From Brevundimonas sp. UBA7664 (GTDB lineage Bacteria > Pseudomonadota > Alphaproteobacteria > Caulobacterales > Caulobacteraceae): 35,186 bases of DNA. Position numbers and translations under genes: made by a program. Position 1 is the first letter of the stretch. The number at the start of each line of letters is the position of its first letter. Shown one piece after another: positions 24,579 to 33,389 of this stretch. The stretch is taken from the NCBI RefSeq assembly GCF_002483305.1, contig NZ_DLHQ01000025.1:1-35186 (forward strand). The letters run 5' to 3'. The notes under the pieces are model-generated. The model was not told where the DNA came from and did no database searches. It saw nothing but the letters and a program-made list of their open reading frames with translations.

Positions 24579-24758
24579 TCAGTCGGTCGTGTCGTCGACC
24601 GGGGCGTCCGGCCCGTTCTTCTTGATCGACTCGATGGCGCTCTTCGCCGAGGCCTTGGACGCATAGCCCTCGGTCGAGAACATCACTTCCGAATTGTATT
24701 TGAAGCGGACGCGGAACTCGCCCGCCTTGTCCTTGTAGATTTCGAACTTGTGGGCCAC
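24579..24758 (-). CDS. YegP-like small protein (DUF1508)
   Basis: A 59-residue protein translated by hand from the minus strand: it begins VAHKFEIYKDKAGEFRVRF, continues with a segment containing FSTEGYASKASAK, and ends in DDTTD. The pattern FEIYKDKAGEFRVRFK...E...EGYxSKxSAxxAIESIKKN matches the UPF0339/DUF1508 (YegP) fold, which is normally a tandem repeat but here occurs once. The start is GTG with AGGAGAGG upstream. Function unknown. It is convergent with rimM, with 3 nt between stop codons. Confidence 0.82.
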   Translation of the reverse strand: MAHKFEIYKDKAGEFRVRFKYNSEVMFSTEGYASKASAKSAIESIKKNGPDAPVDDTTD

Positions 24759-24869
24759 GCGACCTCTCCTGTCAGGGGAACGGCCAAGCTGGCACAGCCG
24801 TACCGGCGGTCAACCACGGAAACGTCCCTTTTCCGGGAAAGACGGGGGTTCGCCGGGCGCCGGAGGCCC

Positions 24870-25691
24870 TCAGGCTTCCTCGTCGGCCGCCATGCCCATC
24901 ATGTGGAAGCCGGCGTCGACGTGGATGACCTCGCCCGTGGTCGAGAAGCCGAGGTCCGAGCACAGCCACAGGGCGGCGCCGGCGACGCCCTCCATCGAGG
25001 TGTCCTCCTTCATCGCCGACATGGCCCGGCCCTGGCTGATCATGCCGCGGCCGCCCGAGATGCCGGCCAGCGACAGGGTGCGCATGGCCCCGGCCGAGAT
25101 GGCGTTGCAGCGGATGCCCCTGGGGCCCAGGTCGCGGGCGATGTAGCGGGTCGCCGCCTCCAGCGCCGCCTTGGCCACGCCCATGGTGTTGTAGTTCGGG
25201 ATGGCCCGCTCCGAGCCGAGATAGGTCATGGTCACCAGCGAGCCGCCATTGGGCATCAGTTTCGACGCCCGTTTGGCCACGTCGACGAAGCTGAAGGCCG
25301 AGATGTTCATGGCCAGCAGGAAGCTGTCGCGGCTGGTGTTGTCGACGAAGCTGCCCTTGAGCTCGTCCTTGTTGGCGAAGGCCACGGAGTGGACCACGAA
25401 ATCGATCGTGCCGAAGGCCTTTTCCAGCTCGGCGAAGGCCTGGTCCATCGAGGCGTCGTCGGTGACGTCGGCCTGGATCAGCAGCTTGGCGCCGACGCTC
25501 TCGGCCAGCGGACGCACGCGGCGCTCCAGGCCCTCGCCGAGATAGGTGAAGGCCAGTTCGGCGCCCTGGGCCGCCAGCTGGGAAGCGATCCCCCAGGCGA
25601 TGGAGTTCGAGTTGGCGACTCCCATGATCAGGCCCTTCTTGCCCTTCATGAGTTCACCGGTGGGCATGTTCCAGCCGCTCTCGCTCGCCAT
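24870..25691 (-). CDS. fabI: Enoyl-ACP reductase, NADH type
   Basis: A 273-residue short-chain dehydrogenase-fold enzyme that reduces trans-2-enoyl-ACP in fatty-acid elongation. Family features: the nucleotide loop GVANSNSIAWGIA, catalytic Tyr157 and Tyr167 with Lys174 (Y-x6-K), the same relative spacing as in E. coli FabI (146, 156, 163). The N-terminus has a short extra segment. It follows an antiporter gene on the same strand. Triclosan-type inhibitors target this family; no resistance inference is made here. Confidence 0.95.
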   Translation of the reverse strand: MASESGWNMPTGELMKGKKGLIMGVANSNSIAWGIASQLAAQGAELAFTYLGEGLERRVRPLAESVGAKLLIQADVTDDASMDQAFAELEKAFGTIDFVVHSVAFANKDELKGSFVDNTSRDSFLLAMNISAFSFVDVAKRASKLMPNGGSLVTMTYLGSERAIPNYNTMGVAKAALEAATRYIARDLGPRGIRCNAISAGAMRTLSLAGISGGRGMISQGRAMSAMKEDTSMEGVAGAALWLCSDLGFSTTGEVIHVDAGFHMMGMAADEEA

Positions 25692-25750
25692 CTTCTGTCT
25701 CCGTGCTTTGAACGCCGAGGGTTAGCAGCGCCCGGCTTTGGGGGGAAGCG

Positions 25751-26938
25751 TCAGCCGGCCTCCGCCTCGCGCCGGCGGGCCAGCCGCTGAAGCAGGGGCG
25801 CGGCGGTGACGCCGTGGACGAGGATCGACACCAGGATGATGAAGCCGACGATGGCCCAGAGCCGCTCGCTGTCGCCGAAATCGCCGTGGTTGAGGCCGTA
25901 GGCGACATAATAGACCGAGCCGACGCCGCGGATGCCGAGGAAGGAAAGCAACAGCCGCTCCCGCATCGGCTGGCCCGATCCGGTCATGGCGATCATCCCG
26001 GCGACCGGTCGCACCAAAAACACCACCGCCAGGCCGATCAGGGCGTCGATCCAGGTCAGGCTGGCCAGCAGACCGTTGGCCAGGGCGCCGCCGAACAGGA
26101 CCAGCAGCAGCATCATCAGCAGGCGTTCGATCTGGTCGGAGAAGTCGTGCATCTCCTGATGGATCTCGTGATCGCGCTCGGCGGCGCGGATCGTCAGGGC
26201 GCAGACGAAGACGGCGAGAAAGCCATAGCCATGCGCAAGCTCGGCGGCCGCATAGGCGACCAGGGTGGCGGCGAGGGCGACCAGACCGTCGCCGAACCGG
26301 GTCCCGCCGCCGCGGAAGATCAGTCTGGCAAAGCCAAAACCGCACAGGACGCCGACCCCGACGCCTGCCAGCAGCTTCCAGCCGACCTTGATGGTGAACC
26401 AGTCCGTCAGGCCCCCGGCTGCGGCGAGTCCGCCTGCCGCGGCCAGTATGGCCAGATGGACGAACGGGAAGGCGAGGGCGTCGTTGAGCCCGGCTTCGGA
26501 GGTCAGGCCGAAGCGCACCTCGTCCTCGTCGCCTGACTTGGGCGGGCCGACCTGGACATCGGCGGCGAGCACAGGGTCCGTGGGCGCCATGGCGGCTCCC
26601 AGCAGCATCGACATGGCCAGGCTGAAGCCGAGGCCGGCGATGCCCAGCCAGGCCACGGCGAAAATGGTCAGGGGCATGGCTATGGCCAGCAGACGCCAGG
26701 TCGAGGCCCACCGCCGCCAGCCCAATGGCCGGTCGAGCTTCAGCCCCGCGCCCATCAGGCTGATGATGACCACCAGTTCGGTCAGCCGTTCGGTCGCCGT
26801 GTCCCAGGTCCGCGGGTCCGGATTGAACGACAGCAGGCCGGTGCTGAACACCAGCACGCCGACGGCGACGCACAGGATGGCGAGGGTCAGCGGCAGGCGC
26901 TTCAGCCCCACCGGCGCCCAGGCGACCAGCAGGACCAC
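25751..26938 (-). CDS. CPA1-type cation/proton antiporter
   Basis: A 395-residue membrane protein with about 11-12 hydrophobic segments. The antiporter signatures GAAMAPTDPVLAADVQVG and the TSEAGLNDALAFPFVHLA motif (with the paired acidic residues) are clear, so it likely exchanges Na+ or K+ for H+. The listed start is a GTG without a ribosome site. The frame stays open upstream through DPYILFLLGLGA, which looks like the first part of helix 1, to a CTG at 26983 with GGAG 5 nt before it. The protein may therefore begin earlier, or the start could have been lost by a small indel. It lies between fabB and fabI. Confidence 0.85.
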   Translation of the reverse strand: MVLLVAWAPVGLKRLPLTLAILCVAVGVLVFSTGLLSFNPDPRTWDTATERLTELVVIISLMGAGLKLDRPLGWRRWASTWRLLAIAMPLTIFAVAWLGIAGLGFSLAMSMLLGAAMAPTDPVLAADVQVGPPKSGDEDEVRFGLTSEAGLNDALAFPFVHLAILAAAGGLAAAGGLTDWFTIKVGWKLLAGVGVGVLCGFGFARLIFRGGGTRFGDGLVALAATLVAYAAAELAHGYGFLAVFVCALTIRAAERDHEIHQEMHDFSDQIERLLMMLLLVLFGGALANGLLASLTWIDALIGLAVVFLVRPVAGMIAMTGSGQPMRERLLLSFLGIRGVGSVYYVAYGLNHGDFGDSERLWAIVGFIILVSILVHGVTAAPLLQRLARRREAEAG

Positions 26939-27021
26939 GGCGCCGAGGCCGAGCAGGAACAGGATGTAGGGGTCGAGGGTCAGAGGCGCTCCATCCGGTT
27001 GGGCAGGACCATCCTAGCGCG

Positions 27022-27043
27022 CCGGGAGCCGGTTGGCTCCCGG
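27022..27043 (-). terminator. Hairpin directly after fabB
   Basis: CCGGGAGCC, loop GGTT, GGCTCCCGG: a perfect 9-bp stem that begins 3 nt after the fabB stop on the minus strand. There is no T run, so it may only partly stop transcription toward the antiporter. Confidence 0.5.
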
Positions 27044-27045
27044 GC

Positions 27046-28275
27046 TCAGACCTTCGACAGGATCAGCGTCCCGTTGGTGCCGCCGAAGCCGAAGCTGTTG
27101 GACATGACGTGCTTCAGCTCGCCGTCGTGGCGCTCGCGCAGGATCGGCATGCCCTCGAACTCGGGGTCGAGGGTTTCGATGTGGGCGCTTTCGGCGGCGA
27201 AGCCGTGCTTCATCATCAGCAGGCAGTAGATCGCCTCCTGCGCCCCGGCCGCGCCGAGCGAATGGCCGGTCAGCGACTTGGTCGAGGAAATCATCGGCAT
27301 GGCATCGCCGAAGACGTTGCGGACCGCCCCCATTTCCTTGGAATCGCCCACCGGCGTCGAGGTGCCGTGCGGGTTGAGGTAGTCGATCTTCGGGTTGCCG
27401 GCCATTTCGAGCGCGATCTTCATGCAGCGCTCGGCGCCCTCGCCGGAGGGGGCGACCATGTCATAGCCGTCGGAATTGGCGCCGTAGCCGGTGACCTCGG
27501 CATAGATGGTCGCGCCGCGCGCCACGGCCCGCTCATACTCTTCCAGCACCACGATGCCGGCGCCGCCGGCGATGACGAAGCCGTCGCGGTCCTTGTCATA
27601 GGCCCGGCTGGCGACCGAGGGGGTTTCGTTGAAGTTGGACGACATGGCGCCCATGGCGTCGAACATGTTGGACATGGACCAGTCGATGTCCTCGACGCCG
27701 CCGGCGAAGACCACGTCCTGCTTGCCCCAGGCGATCTGTTCGGCGGCCGCGCCGATGCAGTGGGCGCTGGTCGCGCAGGCCGAGGAGATCGAATAGTTGA
27801 TCCCCTTGAGCTGGAACCAAGTGGCCAGCACGGCGGAGGGGCCCGAGGCCATGGCCTTGGGCACGGCGAACGGGCCGATGCGCTTGGGCGAGCCCTTTTC
27901 GATCGTGGTGGCCGCGGCCTGGAGGATGATCTGGGTCGAGGGGCCGCCCTCGCCGACGATCAGGCCGATACGCTCGGACTGGATCTCCTCGGCGGTCATG
28001 CCGGAATCCTTCAGCGCCTCCTCGAAGGCGATGTGGCCCCAGGCCGTGCCGTTGGCGAGGAAGCGGGCGGCGCGGCGGTCCACGTGCGGCGCCCAGTCCT
28101 CGGCCGTCACACCCAGCGCCGGCGGGGCCCAGACCTGCGAGCGGAAGCCGTGTTGGATGTGATCCGGCGCGGCGACGACGCCCGAACGGGCCTCGCGCAG
28201 CGAGACCGAAACCTCATCCTGGCCGGTGCCGATGGAGGAGACGATGCCCAGACCGGTGACGACGACACGCCGCAT
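27046..28275 (-). CDS. fabB: 3-oxoacyl-ACP synthase I
   Basis: A 409-residue condensing enzyme. The catalytic Cys167 (SSACATSAH), His303 (NPHGTSTPVGD), Lys333 and His338 (KSLTGHSLGAAG) sit at nearly the E. coli FabB numbering (163, 298, 328, 333). It extends acyl-ACP and is needed for unsaturated fatty acids with FabA. The ATG at 28275 has AAGGAAA upstream; the open frame continues further but into sequence that shadows fabA. Translation order fabA then fabB, with 59 nt between them. Confidence 0.95.
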   Translation of the reverse strand: MRRVVVTGLGIVSSIGTGQDEVSVSLREARSGVVAAPDHIQHGFRSQVWAPPALGVTAEDWAPHVDRRAARFLANGTAWGHIAFEEALKDSGMTAEEIQSERIGLIVGEGGPSTQIILQAAATTIEKGSPKRIGPFAVPKAMASGPSAVLATWFQLKGINYSISSACATSAHCIGAAAEQIAWGKQDVVFAGGVEDIDWSMSNMFDAMGAMSSNFNETPSVASRAYDKDRDGFVIAGGAGIVVLEEYERAVARGATIYAEVTGYGANSDGYDMVAPSGEGAERCMKIALEMAGNPKIDYLNPHGTSTPVGDSKEMGAVRNVFGDAMPMISSTKSLTGHSLGAAGAQEAIYCLLMMKHGFAAESAHIETLDPEFEGMPILRERHDGELKHVMSNSFGFGGTNGTLILSKV

Positions 28276-28334
28276 GATGGTTTCCTTCTTGATGCCGAGT
28301 TCGCCGCGTTGACCGCGGTCTGTAACGAGGGTGA

Positions 28335-28865
28335 TCAGCCGCCGACGGGTTCGGTCGCGCCGAACAGACCGACGCGCATGTCGGTCGCCGTATAGATGGG
28401 GACGCCGTCGGCTTCGAGAACCCCGTCGGCGATGCCCATGACCAGGCGACGGTTGATGACGCGTTTCAGGTCGATCTTGTAGACCACCTTCTTGATGTCG
28501 GGCGTCACCTGGCCGGTGAATTTGACCTCGCCGACGCCGAGCGCCCGGCCCTTGCCGGGGCCGCCGATCCAGCCGAGGTAGAAGCCGACCAGCTGCCACA
28601 TGGCGTCGAGGCCGAGGCAGCCGGGCATCACCGGGTCGCCGATGAAGTGGCACTGGAAGAACCAGAGGTCCGGATGGATATCCAGCTCGGCCTCGATATA
28701 GCCCTTGCCGTGGGCGCCGCCGTCCGCGTTGATGGTGACGATCCGGTCGAGCATCAGCATGGGCGGAGCCGGCAGGCGGGCATTGCCGTTGCCGAACAGC
28801 TCGCCCCGGCCCGAGGCGAGCAGGGCCTCGTAGTCGAACGACGACGGATATTGCGACTGGCTCAA
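28335..28865 (-). CDS. fabA: 3-hydroxydecanoyl-ACP dehydratase/isomerase
   Basis: A 176-residue hot-dog-fold enzyme. The catalytic pair is His73 (CHFIGDPVMPGC) and Asp87 (GLDAMWQL), three residues offset from E. coli (70, 84). It makes both trans-2 and cis-3 decenoyl-ACP, the entry to unsaturated fatty acids. The start codon is TTG, preceded by GGAGAG, giving MSQSQYPSSFDYEAL. No IrrA/Fur gene is next to it, unlike in some alphaproteobacteria. Confidence 0.94.
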   Translation of the reverse strand: MSQSQYPSSFDYEALLASGRGELFGNGNARLPAPPMLMLDRIVTINADGGAHGKGYIEAELDIHPDLWFFQCHFIGDPVMPGCLGLDAMWQLVGFYLGWIGGPGKGRALGVGEVKFTGQVTPDIKKVVYKIDLKRVINRRLVMGIADGVLEADGVPIYTATDMRVGLFGATEPVGG

Positions 28866-28951
28866 GGGAACTCTCCAGCGGGTGTTGCGGCCGGGTTACA
28901 CGACGGGAACCGACGGCTCAACTTTTTAGCGGTGGGACCGGCCAGCGGGGA

Positions 28952-29518
28952 TCAGCGTCCGCGGCCCGCCGGGCGGGCGGCGCTGCACAGGGCCCGATCC
29001 TGGCCGCCGAAGACTTCGCTCTGGCGCACGAAGCCCCGCATCCGGCGCACCCGCACCTCGCACCAGCCGTCCTCGCAGTCTTCCATGGCCACCACCGAAT
29101 GCGGCGTCAGCCGGGCCCGCAGGGCGGCGCTGGCTGACGGGCCGGAGCGGATCGGAATCTCGGCGTCCGAGGCGTTGAAGGCGCTGCGACGGCTGGACAC
29201 GACGCTGCGGTGGACCCAGGCGACGCCGCCCTCGGGATCGCAGATCTTGCGCCATTCCGTGGTCTCGGCGACCACCTGCACCGGCAGGCCGGAGACGCGG
29301 TACTCCCACAGGATACGGTAGTCGAGGCCGGGGCCGGACCGGGCCCGGACCTCATCGGACTTGAGCGACAGCCAGCGCGGCACGGGCTGGCCGCTGGGCG
29401 TGGGCCGGCCGTCGGGCATGACCTGGCCGGCGCCGCCGAGGACCCCGGCGCCGAAAACCGCCGCGATGACAGCCAGCCTTTGGAGGCGGGAGCGAGCTTT
29501 GCTAGACACCGTCTGCAT
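28952..29518 (-). CDS. Exported SH3-domain protein
   Basis: A 188-residue protein with a signal or anchor segment (residues about 13-30). It holds two SH3-like repeats: VRARSGPGLDYRILWEYRVSGLPVQVVAETTEWRKI and IPIRSGPSASAALRARLTPHSVVAMEDCEDGWCEVRVRRMRGFV. Bacterial SH3 domains (SH3_4 type) bind cell-wall peptides, so a periplasmic wall role is plausible. The start is 21 nt from the divergent dehydrogenase gene, and a CtrA-type box sits 38-53 bp upstream of its start, inside that gene. Confidence 0.78.
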   Translation of the reverse strand: MQTVSSKARSRLQRLAVIAAVFGAGVLGGAGQVMPDGRPTPSGQPVPRWLSLKSDEVRARSGPGLDYRILWEYRVSGLPVQVVAETTEWRKICDPEGGVAWVHRSVVSSRRSAFNASDAEIPIRSGPSASAALRARLTPHSVVAMEDCEDGWCEVRVRRMRGFVRQSEVFGGQDRALCSAARPAGRGR

Positions 29519-29539
29519 CCGTGTAATCCAAGGCTTCGA

Positions 29540-30526
29540 ATGTCAGCGCCCCGGCTTAAGGTCGTATTAACCAGACGACTGCCGGACGCGGTCGAGACGC
29601 GCATGCGCGAGCTGTTCGACGCCGAGCTGAACCTGACCGATGCGCCGATGGATCGCGCCGCGCTGGAGGCGGCGGTGCGGCGCGCCGACGTGCTGGTGCC
29701 GACCATCACCGACGCCATCGACGCCGCCCTGATCGCCGCGGCCGGCGACCAGTTGAAGATGATCGCCAATTTCGGCGCCGGGGTGGACCACATCGACGTC
29801 GACGCCGCCGTGGGCCGGGGTCTGATCGTCACCAATACGCCCGGCGTCCTCACCGAGGACACGGCCGACCTCGCCATGGGCCTGATCCTTGCTGTCAGCC
29901 GCCGCATCGTCGAGGGCGCCCAGGTCGTGGCCGAGGGCCGGTTCGAGGGCTGGACCCCGACCTGGATGACCGGACGCAAGCTGTGGGGCAAGCGCCTGGG
30001 CATCGTCGGCATGGGCCGGATCGGCCAGGCGCTGGCCCGGCGCGCGAAGGCGTTCGGGATGCAGGTCCACTATCACAACCGCAAACCCGTGCCGGCCATG
30101 ATCGCCGAGGAGCTGGGGGCGACATACTGGGACGACCTCGACCAGATGCTGGCGCGGATGGACCTGATCTCGCTGAACTGTCCGGCGACGAAGGAGACCC
30201 ACCACCTGCTGTCGGCGGAGCGGCTGGCCCGGCTTCAGCCCCACGCCATCCTGATCAACACCGCCCGCGGCGAACTGATCGACGAGGCGGCCCTGTCAGA
30301 CGCCGTGGCGCGGCGTGCGATCGCCGGCGTGGGGCTGGACGTCTATGAGCACGAGCCCGCCATCCATCCCGGCCTGCTGGGCCATGCCCACGTCGTCCTG
30401 CTGCCCCATCTGGGCTCGGCGACGCTGGAGGCGCGGCAGGACATGGGCGACCGGGTCATCGTCAATATCCAGACCTACAGCAACGGCCACCGACCGCCGG
30501 ACCGGGTCATCCCGGCGATGCTGTGA
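29540..30526 (+). CDS. D-2-hydroxyacid dehydrogenase (glyoxylate/hydroxypyruvate reductase type)
   Basis: A 328-residue NAD(P)-dependent dehydrogenase. The Rossmann motif GMGRIGQALARRAKAFG lies near residue 152; the catalytic residues are Arg in NTARGELID, Glu in DVYEHEP and His in LPHLGSAT. The group includes glyoxylate and hydroxypyruvate reductases; cofactor and substrate are not certain. The ATG at 29540 gives MSAPRLKVVLTRRLP. The CtrA-type box is within codons 6-11. The glycerate kinase in the sdh operon could use a related metabolite, but no direct link is shown. Confidence 0.88.
   Translation: MSAPRLKVVLTRRLPDAVETRMRELFDAELNLTDAPMDRAALEAAVRRADVLVPTITDAIDAALIAAAGDQLKMIANFGAGVDHIDVDAAVGRGLIVTNTPGVLTEDTADLAMGLILAVSRRIVEGAQVVAEGRFEGWTPTWMTGRKLWGKRLGIVGMGRIGQALARRAKAFGMQVHYHNRKPVPAMIAEELGATYWDDLDQMLARMDLISLNCPATKETHHLLSAERLARLQPHAILINTARGELIDEAALSDAVARRAIAGVGLDVYEHEPAIHPGLLGHAHVVLLPHLGSATLEARQDMGDRVIVNIQTYSNGHRPPDRVIPAML
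29556..29571. promoter_or_regulatory. CtrA-type box TTAA-N7-TTAAC
   Basis: TTAAGGTCGTATTAACC holds a full CtrA consensus, TTAA with 7 nt and then TTAAC. It is within the first codons of the plus-strand dehydrogenase and 38 bp upstream of the minus-strand SH3-protein start. In Caulobacterales, CtrA~P at such sites activates or represses cell-cycle genes. Binding is inferred. Confidence 0.6.
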
Positions 30527-30590
30527 AAATGGCGGGGTTGACGAAGGCGAACCCGGACGCGGACAATGCAATCTCAGGGGGAGTATTTCC

Positions 30591-32603
30591 ATGAAAACGA
30601 TAGTGCGGGCGACCGGGGTGGCGATCGCCGCCCTTCTGATCGGGCTGGGGACCGCCGTCGCGGCCCAGACGCCGACCGCGGCCCAGTTCGCCGAAGGCTC
30701 CCTTGTCGGTCAGGCGCGGCTTTCGCCGACAGGACGGTATATGGCCTTCGTCGTCCGGCGTGGCGACACCTCGGGCCTTCAGGTCCGGGATCTCGAAACG
30801 GGTGAGACGAAGGCGCTTGTCGCCAGCACGGCCGGCGAGGAGTTCGGCGGCACCTATATCGATTGGGTGGTGTGGAAGACGGAAGACCGCCTGATCGTCG
30901 GCCTGTCGAATCTGGAAGTCGGCCGGACGGGCGGCCGCGGCACCGGCGACATCCATACAGTGCGCTACGGACGCACGATCCACTCACTGGCCCGGGACGG
31001 CGAGTCCCAGATCAATCTCGAGGCGCCCCGTGCGCGGCGCGGCGATCCCGGCGAATTCCTTGCCCTTCTGCCCGCCGATCCCGAAAACATCCTGATGACG
31101 TTCCAGGATTCGAACGGCGGTCTCGATGTGGCCCGCGTGAACGTCCTGACCGGCGACTCAGAGATCATCGTCGACGGCGACCGCCGCATCCAGAGCTACA
31201 CCACTGACCGGACCGGCAAGGTGGTCGCGCGGACGGCCATGCGCGGGGTCATGGGCAATGTCGTGGTCATGGAGGCCCTCGGCGAGGATGGCCGGTGGAC
31301 CGAGATGTTCCGCCTGCGCAAGGACCAGATCCGGGAAATGCCGGACTATGCCTTCATGGGACCGACCGAGCGGCCCAACGAGGCCTATGTCGGCGTGTCC
31401 TCGGATGTGCTGGGCGGCGACCTCACGACGGGCGTGCACGTCTATGACTTCTCCACCCGGACTCTTGGACCGGTGCTTTGGCGCAACGACCGCTATGACG
31501 TCTCGGCGATCGTGGTGGAAGCGGCCACCTCGCGTCTGCTCGGCGGCTGCTATGTCGAGGACGTGTTCCGCTGCGACTATGTCGACCCCGAACGCAACGC
31601 CACGATGCAGGACATCCGGGCCGCGATCGGGCCCCAGTACAATATCTCCGTCGTCTCCCAGGCGCGCGAGGGAACGCGCTGGCTGATCGAGGCCTCGGGC
31701 GCGGGCGACCCGGGCCGGTATTTCCTGTTCGACACCGCCGAGCACAGCCTGACCCCCTTCACCCGCCGCTTCCGCCTCTCGACCGAGGCGCTGGCGCAGA
31801 CCGAACGGGTGGAATGGCAGGCGGAAGACGGCCAGGCCCTGTTCGGCTACCTGACCCGGCCCGCCGGGTCCCAGGGCGCCGCCGCGCCGCTGATCGTCAT
31901 GCCGCACGGCGGTCCCGAGACGCGGGATTCCCTGACCTGGGACACCTGGGTCCAGTTCCTCGCCAGCCGGGGCTATCAGGTGTTCCAGCCCAATTTCCGC
32001 GGCTCGTCCGGCCTCGGCCACGCCTTCGCGAAAGCCGGCTACGGGCAGTGGGGCCTGCGCATGCAGGACGACGTCACTTCCGGCGTCAACCACCTCGTCT
32101 CGGGCGGCCTGGTCAATCCCGAGCGGGTCTGCATCGTCGGCGCCAGCTATGGCGGTTACGCCGCCCTTCAGTCGGGCGCGACCCAGCCGGACCTCTACCG
32201 TTGTGTGATCGCCATTTCCGGCGTCAGCGACCTGATGGCCATGATGCGATGGGTCCGGGAGGAGTACGGAGCGGATTCCGACACCTATGAGTACTGGCTC
32301 GAATCGATCGGCAACCCGGGCGCCGATCGCGAACGCCTCGAAGCGGCGTCGCCGATCCGGCATGTCGCCGACTGGCGCCCGCCGACCCTGCTCATTCACG
32401 GCGACAGGGACCGGGTCGTGCCGAGCGAACATTCCGAACGCATGGACCGGGCCCTGAGAGGCGCCGGCAAGAACGTCCGGTACATCGAACTCGAGAACCA
32501 GGGCCACAGCGGCTGGACCTCCACGATCGAGGTCCAGGTGATGGAAGAGATGGAGCGCTTCCTGGCCGAGCACCTGCCGGTCACGGAAACCCCGGCGCCC
32601 TAG
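30591..32603 (+). CDS. Exported S9-family prolyl oligopeptidase-type peptidase
   Basis: A 670-residue protein with a signal peptide (residues 1-25, ending VAAQT). The N-terminal part (about 30-410) is the beta-propeller-like region. The catalytic domain has Ser519 in GASYGGYAALQSG, Asp in HGDRDRVVPSEHS and His in NQGHSGW, the S9 triad, with HGGPETRDS as the oxyanion region. Likely an acylaminoacyl-peptidase or dipeptidyl-peptidase in the periplasm. The ATG has AGGGGGAG 6 nt upstream; the longer open frame runs through the dehydrogenase gene and is not real. Confidence 0.92.
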   Translation: MKTIVRATGVAIAALLIGLGTAVAAQTPTAAQFAEGSLVGQARLSPTGRYMAFVVRRGDTSGLQVRDLETGETKALVASTAGEEFGGTYIDWVVWKTEDRLIVGLSNLEVGRTGGRGTGDIHTVRYGRTIHSLARDGESQINLEAPRARRGDPGEFLALLPADPENILMTFQDSNGGLDVARVNVLTGDSEIIVDGDRRIQSYTTDRTGKVVARTAMRGVMGNVVVMEALGEDGRWTEMFRLRKDQIREMPDYAFMGPTERPNEAYVGVSSDVLGGDLTTGVHVYDFSTRTLGPVLWRNDRYDVSAIVVEAATSRLLGGCYVEDVFRCDYVDPERNATMQDIRAAIGPQYNISVVSQAREGTRWLIEASGAGDPGRYFLFDTAEHSLTPFTRRFRLSTEALAQTERVEWQAEDGQALFGYLTRPAGSQGAAAPLIVMPHGGPETRDSLTWDTWVQFLASRGYQVFQPNFRGSSGLGHAFAKAGYGQWGLRMQDDVTSGVNHLVSGGLVNPERVCIVGASYGGYAALQSGATQPDLYRCVIAISGVSDLMAMMRWVREEYGADSDTYEYWLESIGNPGADRERLEAASPIRHVADWRPPTLLIHGDRDRVVPSEHSERMDRALRGAGKNVRYIELENQGHSGWTSTIEVQVMEEMERFLAEHLPVTETPAP

Positions 32604-32615
32604 GGCGGACCGGGC

Positions 32616-33350
32616 TCAGCCGCAGACGGGGCAGGCTGGATCGGCCGCGACGGCGATGGTCCGGGCGGTCCCGGCCAGGCCGTCGTAGATCAGCAGCCGG
32701 CCCGCCAGCGGCGCGCCGGCCCCGACGATCAGCTTGATCGCTTCCAGCGCCGCCATCGCCCCGACCACGCCCGCAAGGGCCCCGATGACGCCGACCCGGG
32801 CGCAGGTGTCGGCGTCGGGCGGAGCGTCCGGCACCAGACAGCGGTAGCAGGGCCGGCCGGTGAAGACGCCCACCTGCCCGCTCCAGCGGCCCAGCGCCCC
32901 GGACACCAGCGGCGCGCCCGCCGCGACGCAGGCCGCGTTGACGGCGAACCGGCTGGCGAAATCGTCCGTGCCGTCGATCACCACGTCGCAGCCGGCGAGC
33001 AGGCGTGAGACGTTCGCCGCTCCAAGACGCTCCGCGACCGCCTCGACGGCGACATGGGGATTGAGCGCCGTCAGGGTCGCGGCCCCGGCCTCGACCTTCG
33101 GGCGGCCCACGTCGGCGCCGCTGAAGGCGATCTGGCGCTGCAGATTGGACAGGGCGACGCTGTCGTCGTCGATCAGGCGCAGCGTCCCGACACCGGCCGC
33201 GGCCAGATACAGGGCCGCCGGGGCCCCAACCCCGCCCAGGCCGACCAGACCCACGCGCGCGGCCCTGAGCCGTTGCTGTCCGGGTCCGCCGACCTCGGCC
33301 AGCACCAGATGGCGGGCGTAGCGCTCGATTTCATCGTCGGAAAAGGTCAC
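32616..33350 (-). CDS. ThiF/MoeB-family sulfur-carrier adenylyltransferase
   Basis: A 244-residue E1-like enzyme that adenylates a ubiquitin-like sulfur carrier. The ATP site is VGLGGVGAPAA (Gly37-Gly42). Four zinc Cys pair as Cys168/Cys171 (CYRC) and Cys240/Cys243 (CPVCG). Cys183, in CARVGVIGALAGVVG, is the candidate catalytic Cys. It resembles MoeB and ThiF (molybdopterin or thiamine synthesis), and moaD or thiS is not nearby, so I leave the symbol empty. No rhodanese domain is fused. Confidence 0.88.
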   Translation of the reverse strand: MTFSDDEIERYARHLVLAEVGGPGQQRLRAARVGLVGLGGVGAPAALYLAAAGVGTLRLIDDDSVALSNLQRQIAFSGADVGRPKVEAGAATLTALNPHVAVEAVAERLGAANVSRLLAGCDVVIDGTDDFASRFAVNAACVAAGAPLVSGALGRWSGQVGVFTGRPCYRCLVPDAPPDADTCARVGVIGALAGVVGAMAALEAIKLIVGAGAPLAGRLLIYDGLAGTARTIAVAADPACPVCG

Positions 33351-33389
33351 CGCCCCAGTTAAGGCGTGTGCGCCGCAACGTCCACGCCG

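Noticed and set aside
28276..28653. N-terminal extension of the fabB frame by 126 residues
   Set aside because: It overlaps fabA on the same strand in another frame and is Arg/Pro-rich; family alignment and the AAGGAAA site support the ATG at 28275.
30315..30590. Extension of the S9 peptidase frame upstream
   Set aside because: It lies within the dehydrogenase gene in another frame and would bury the signal peptide.
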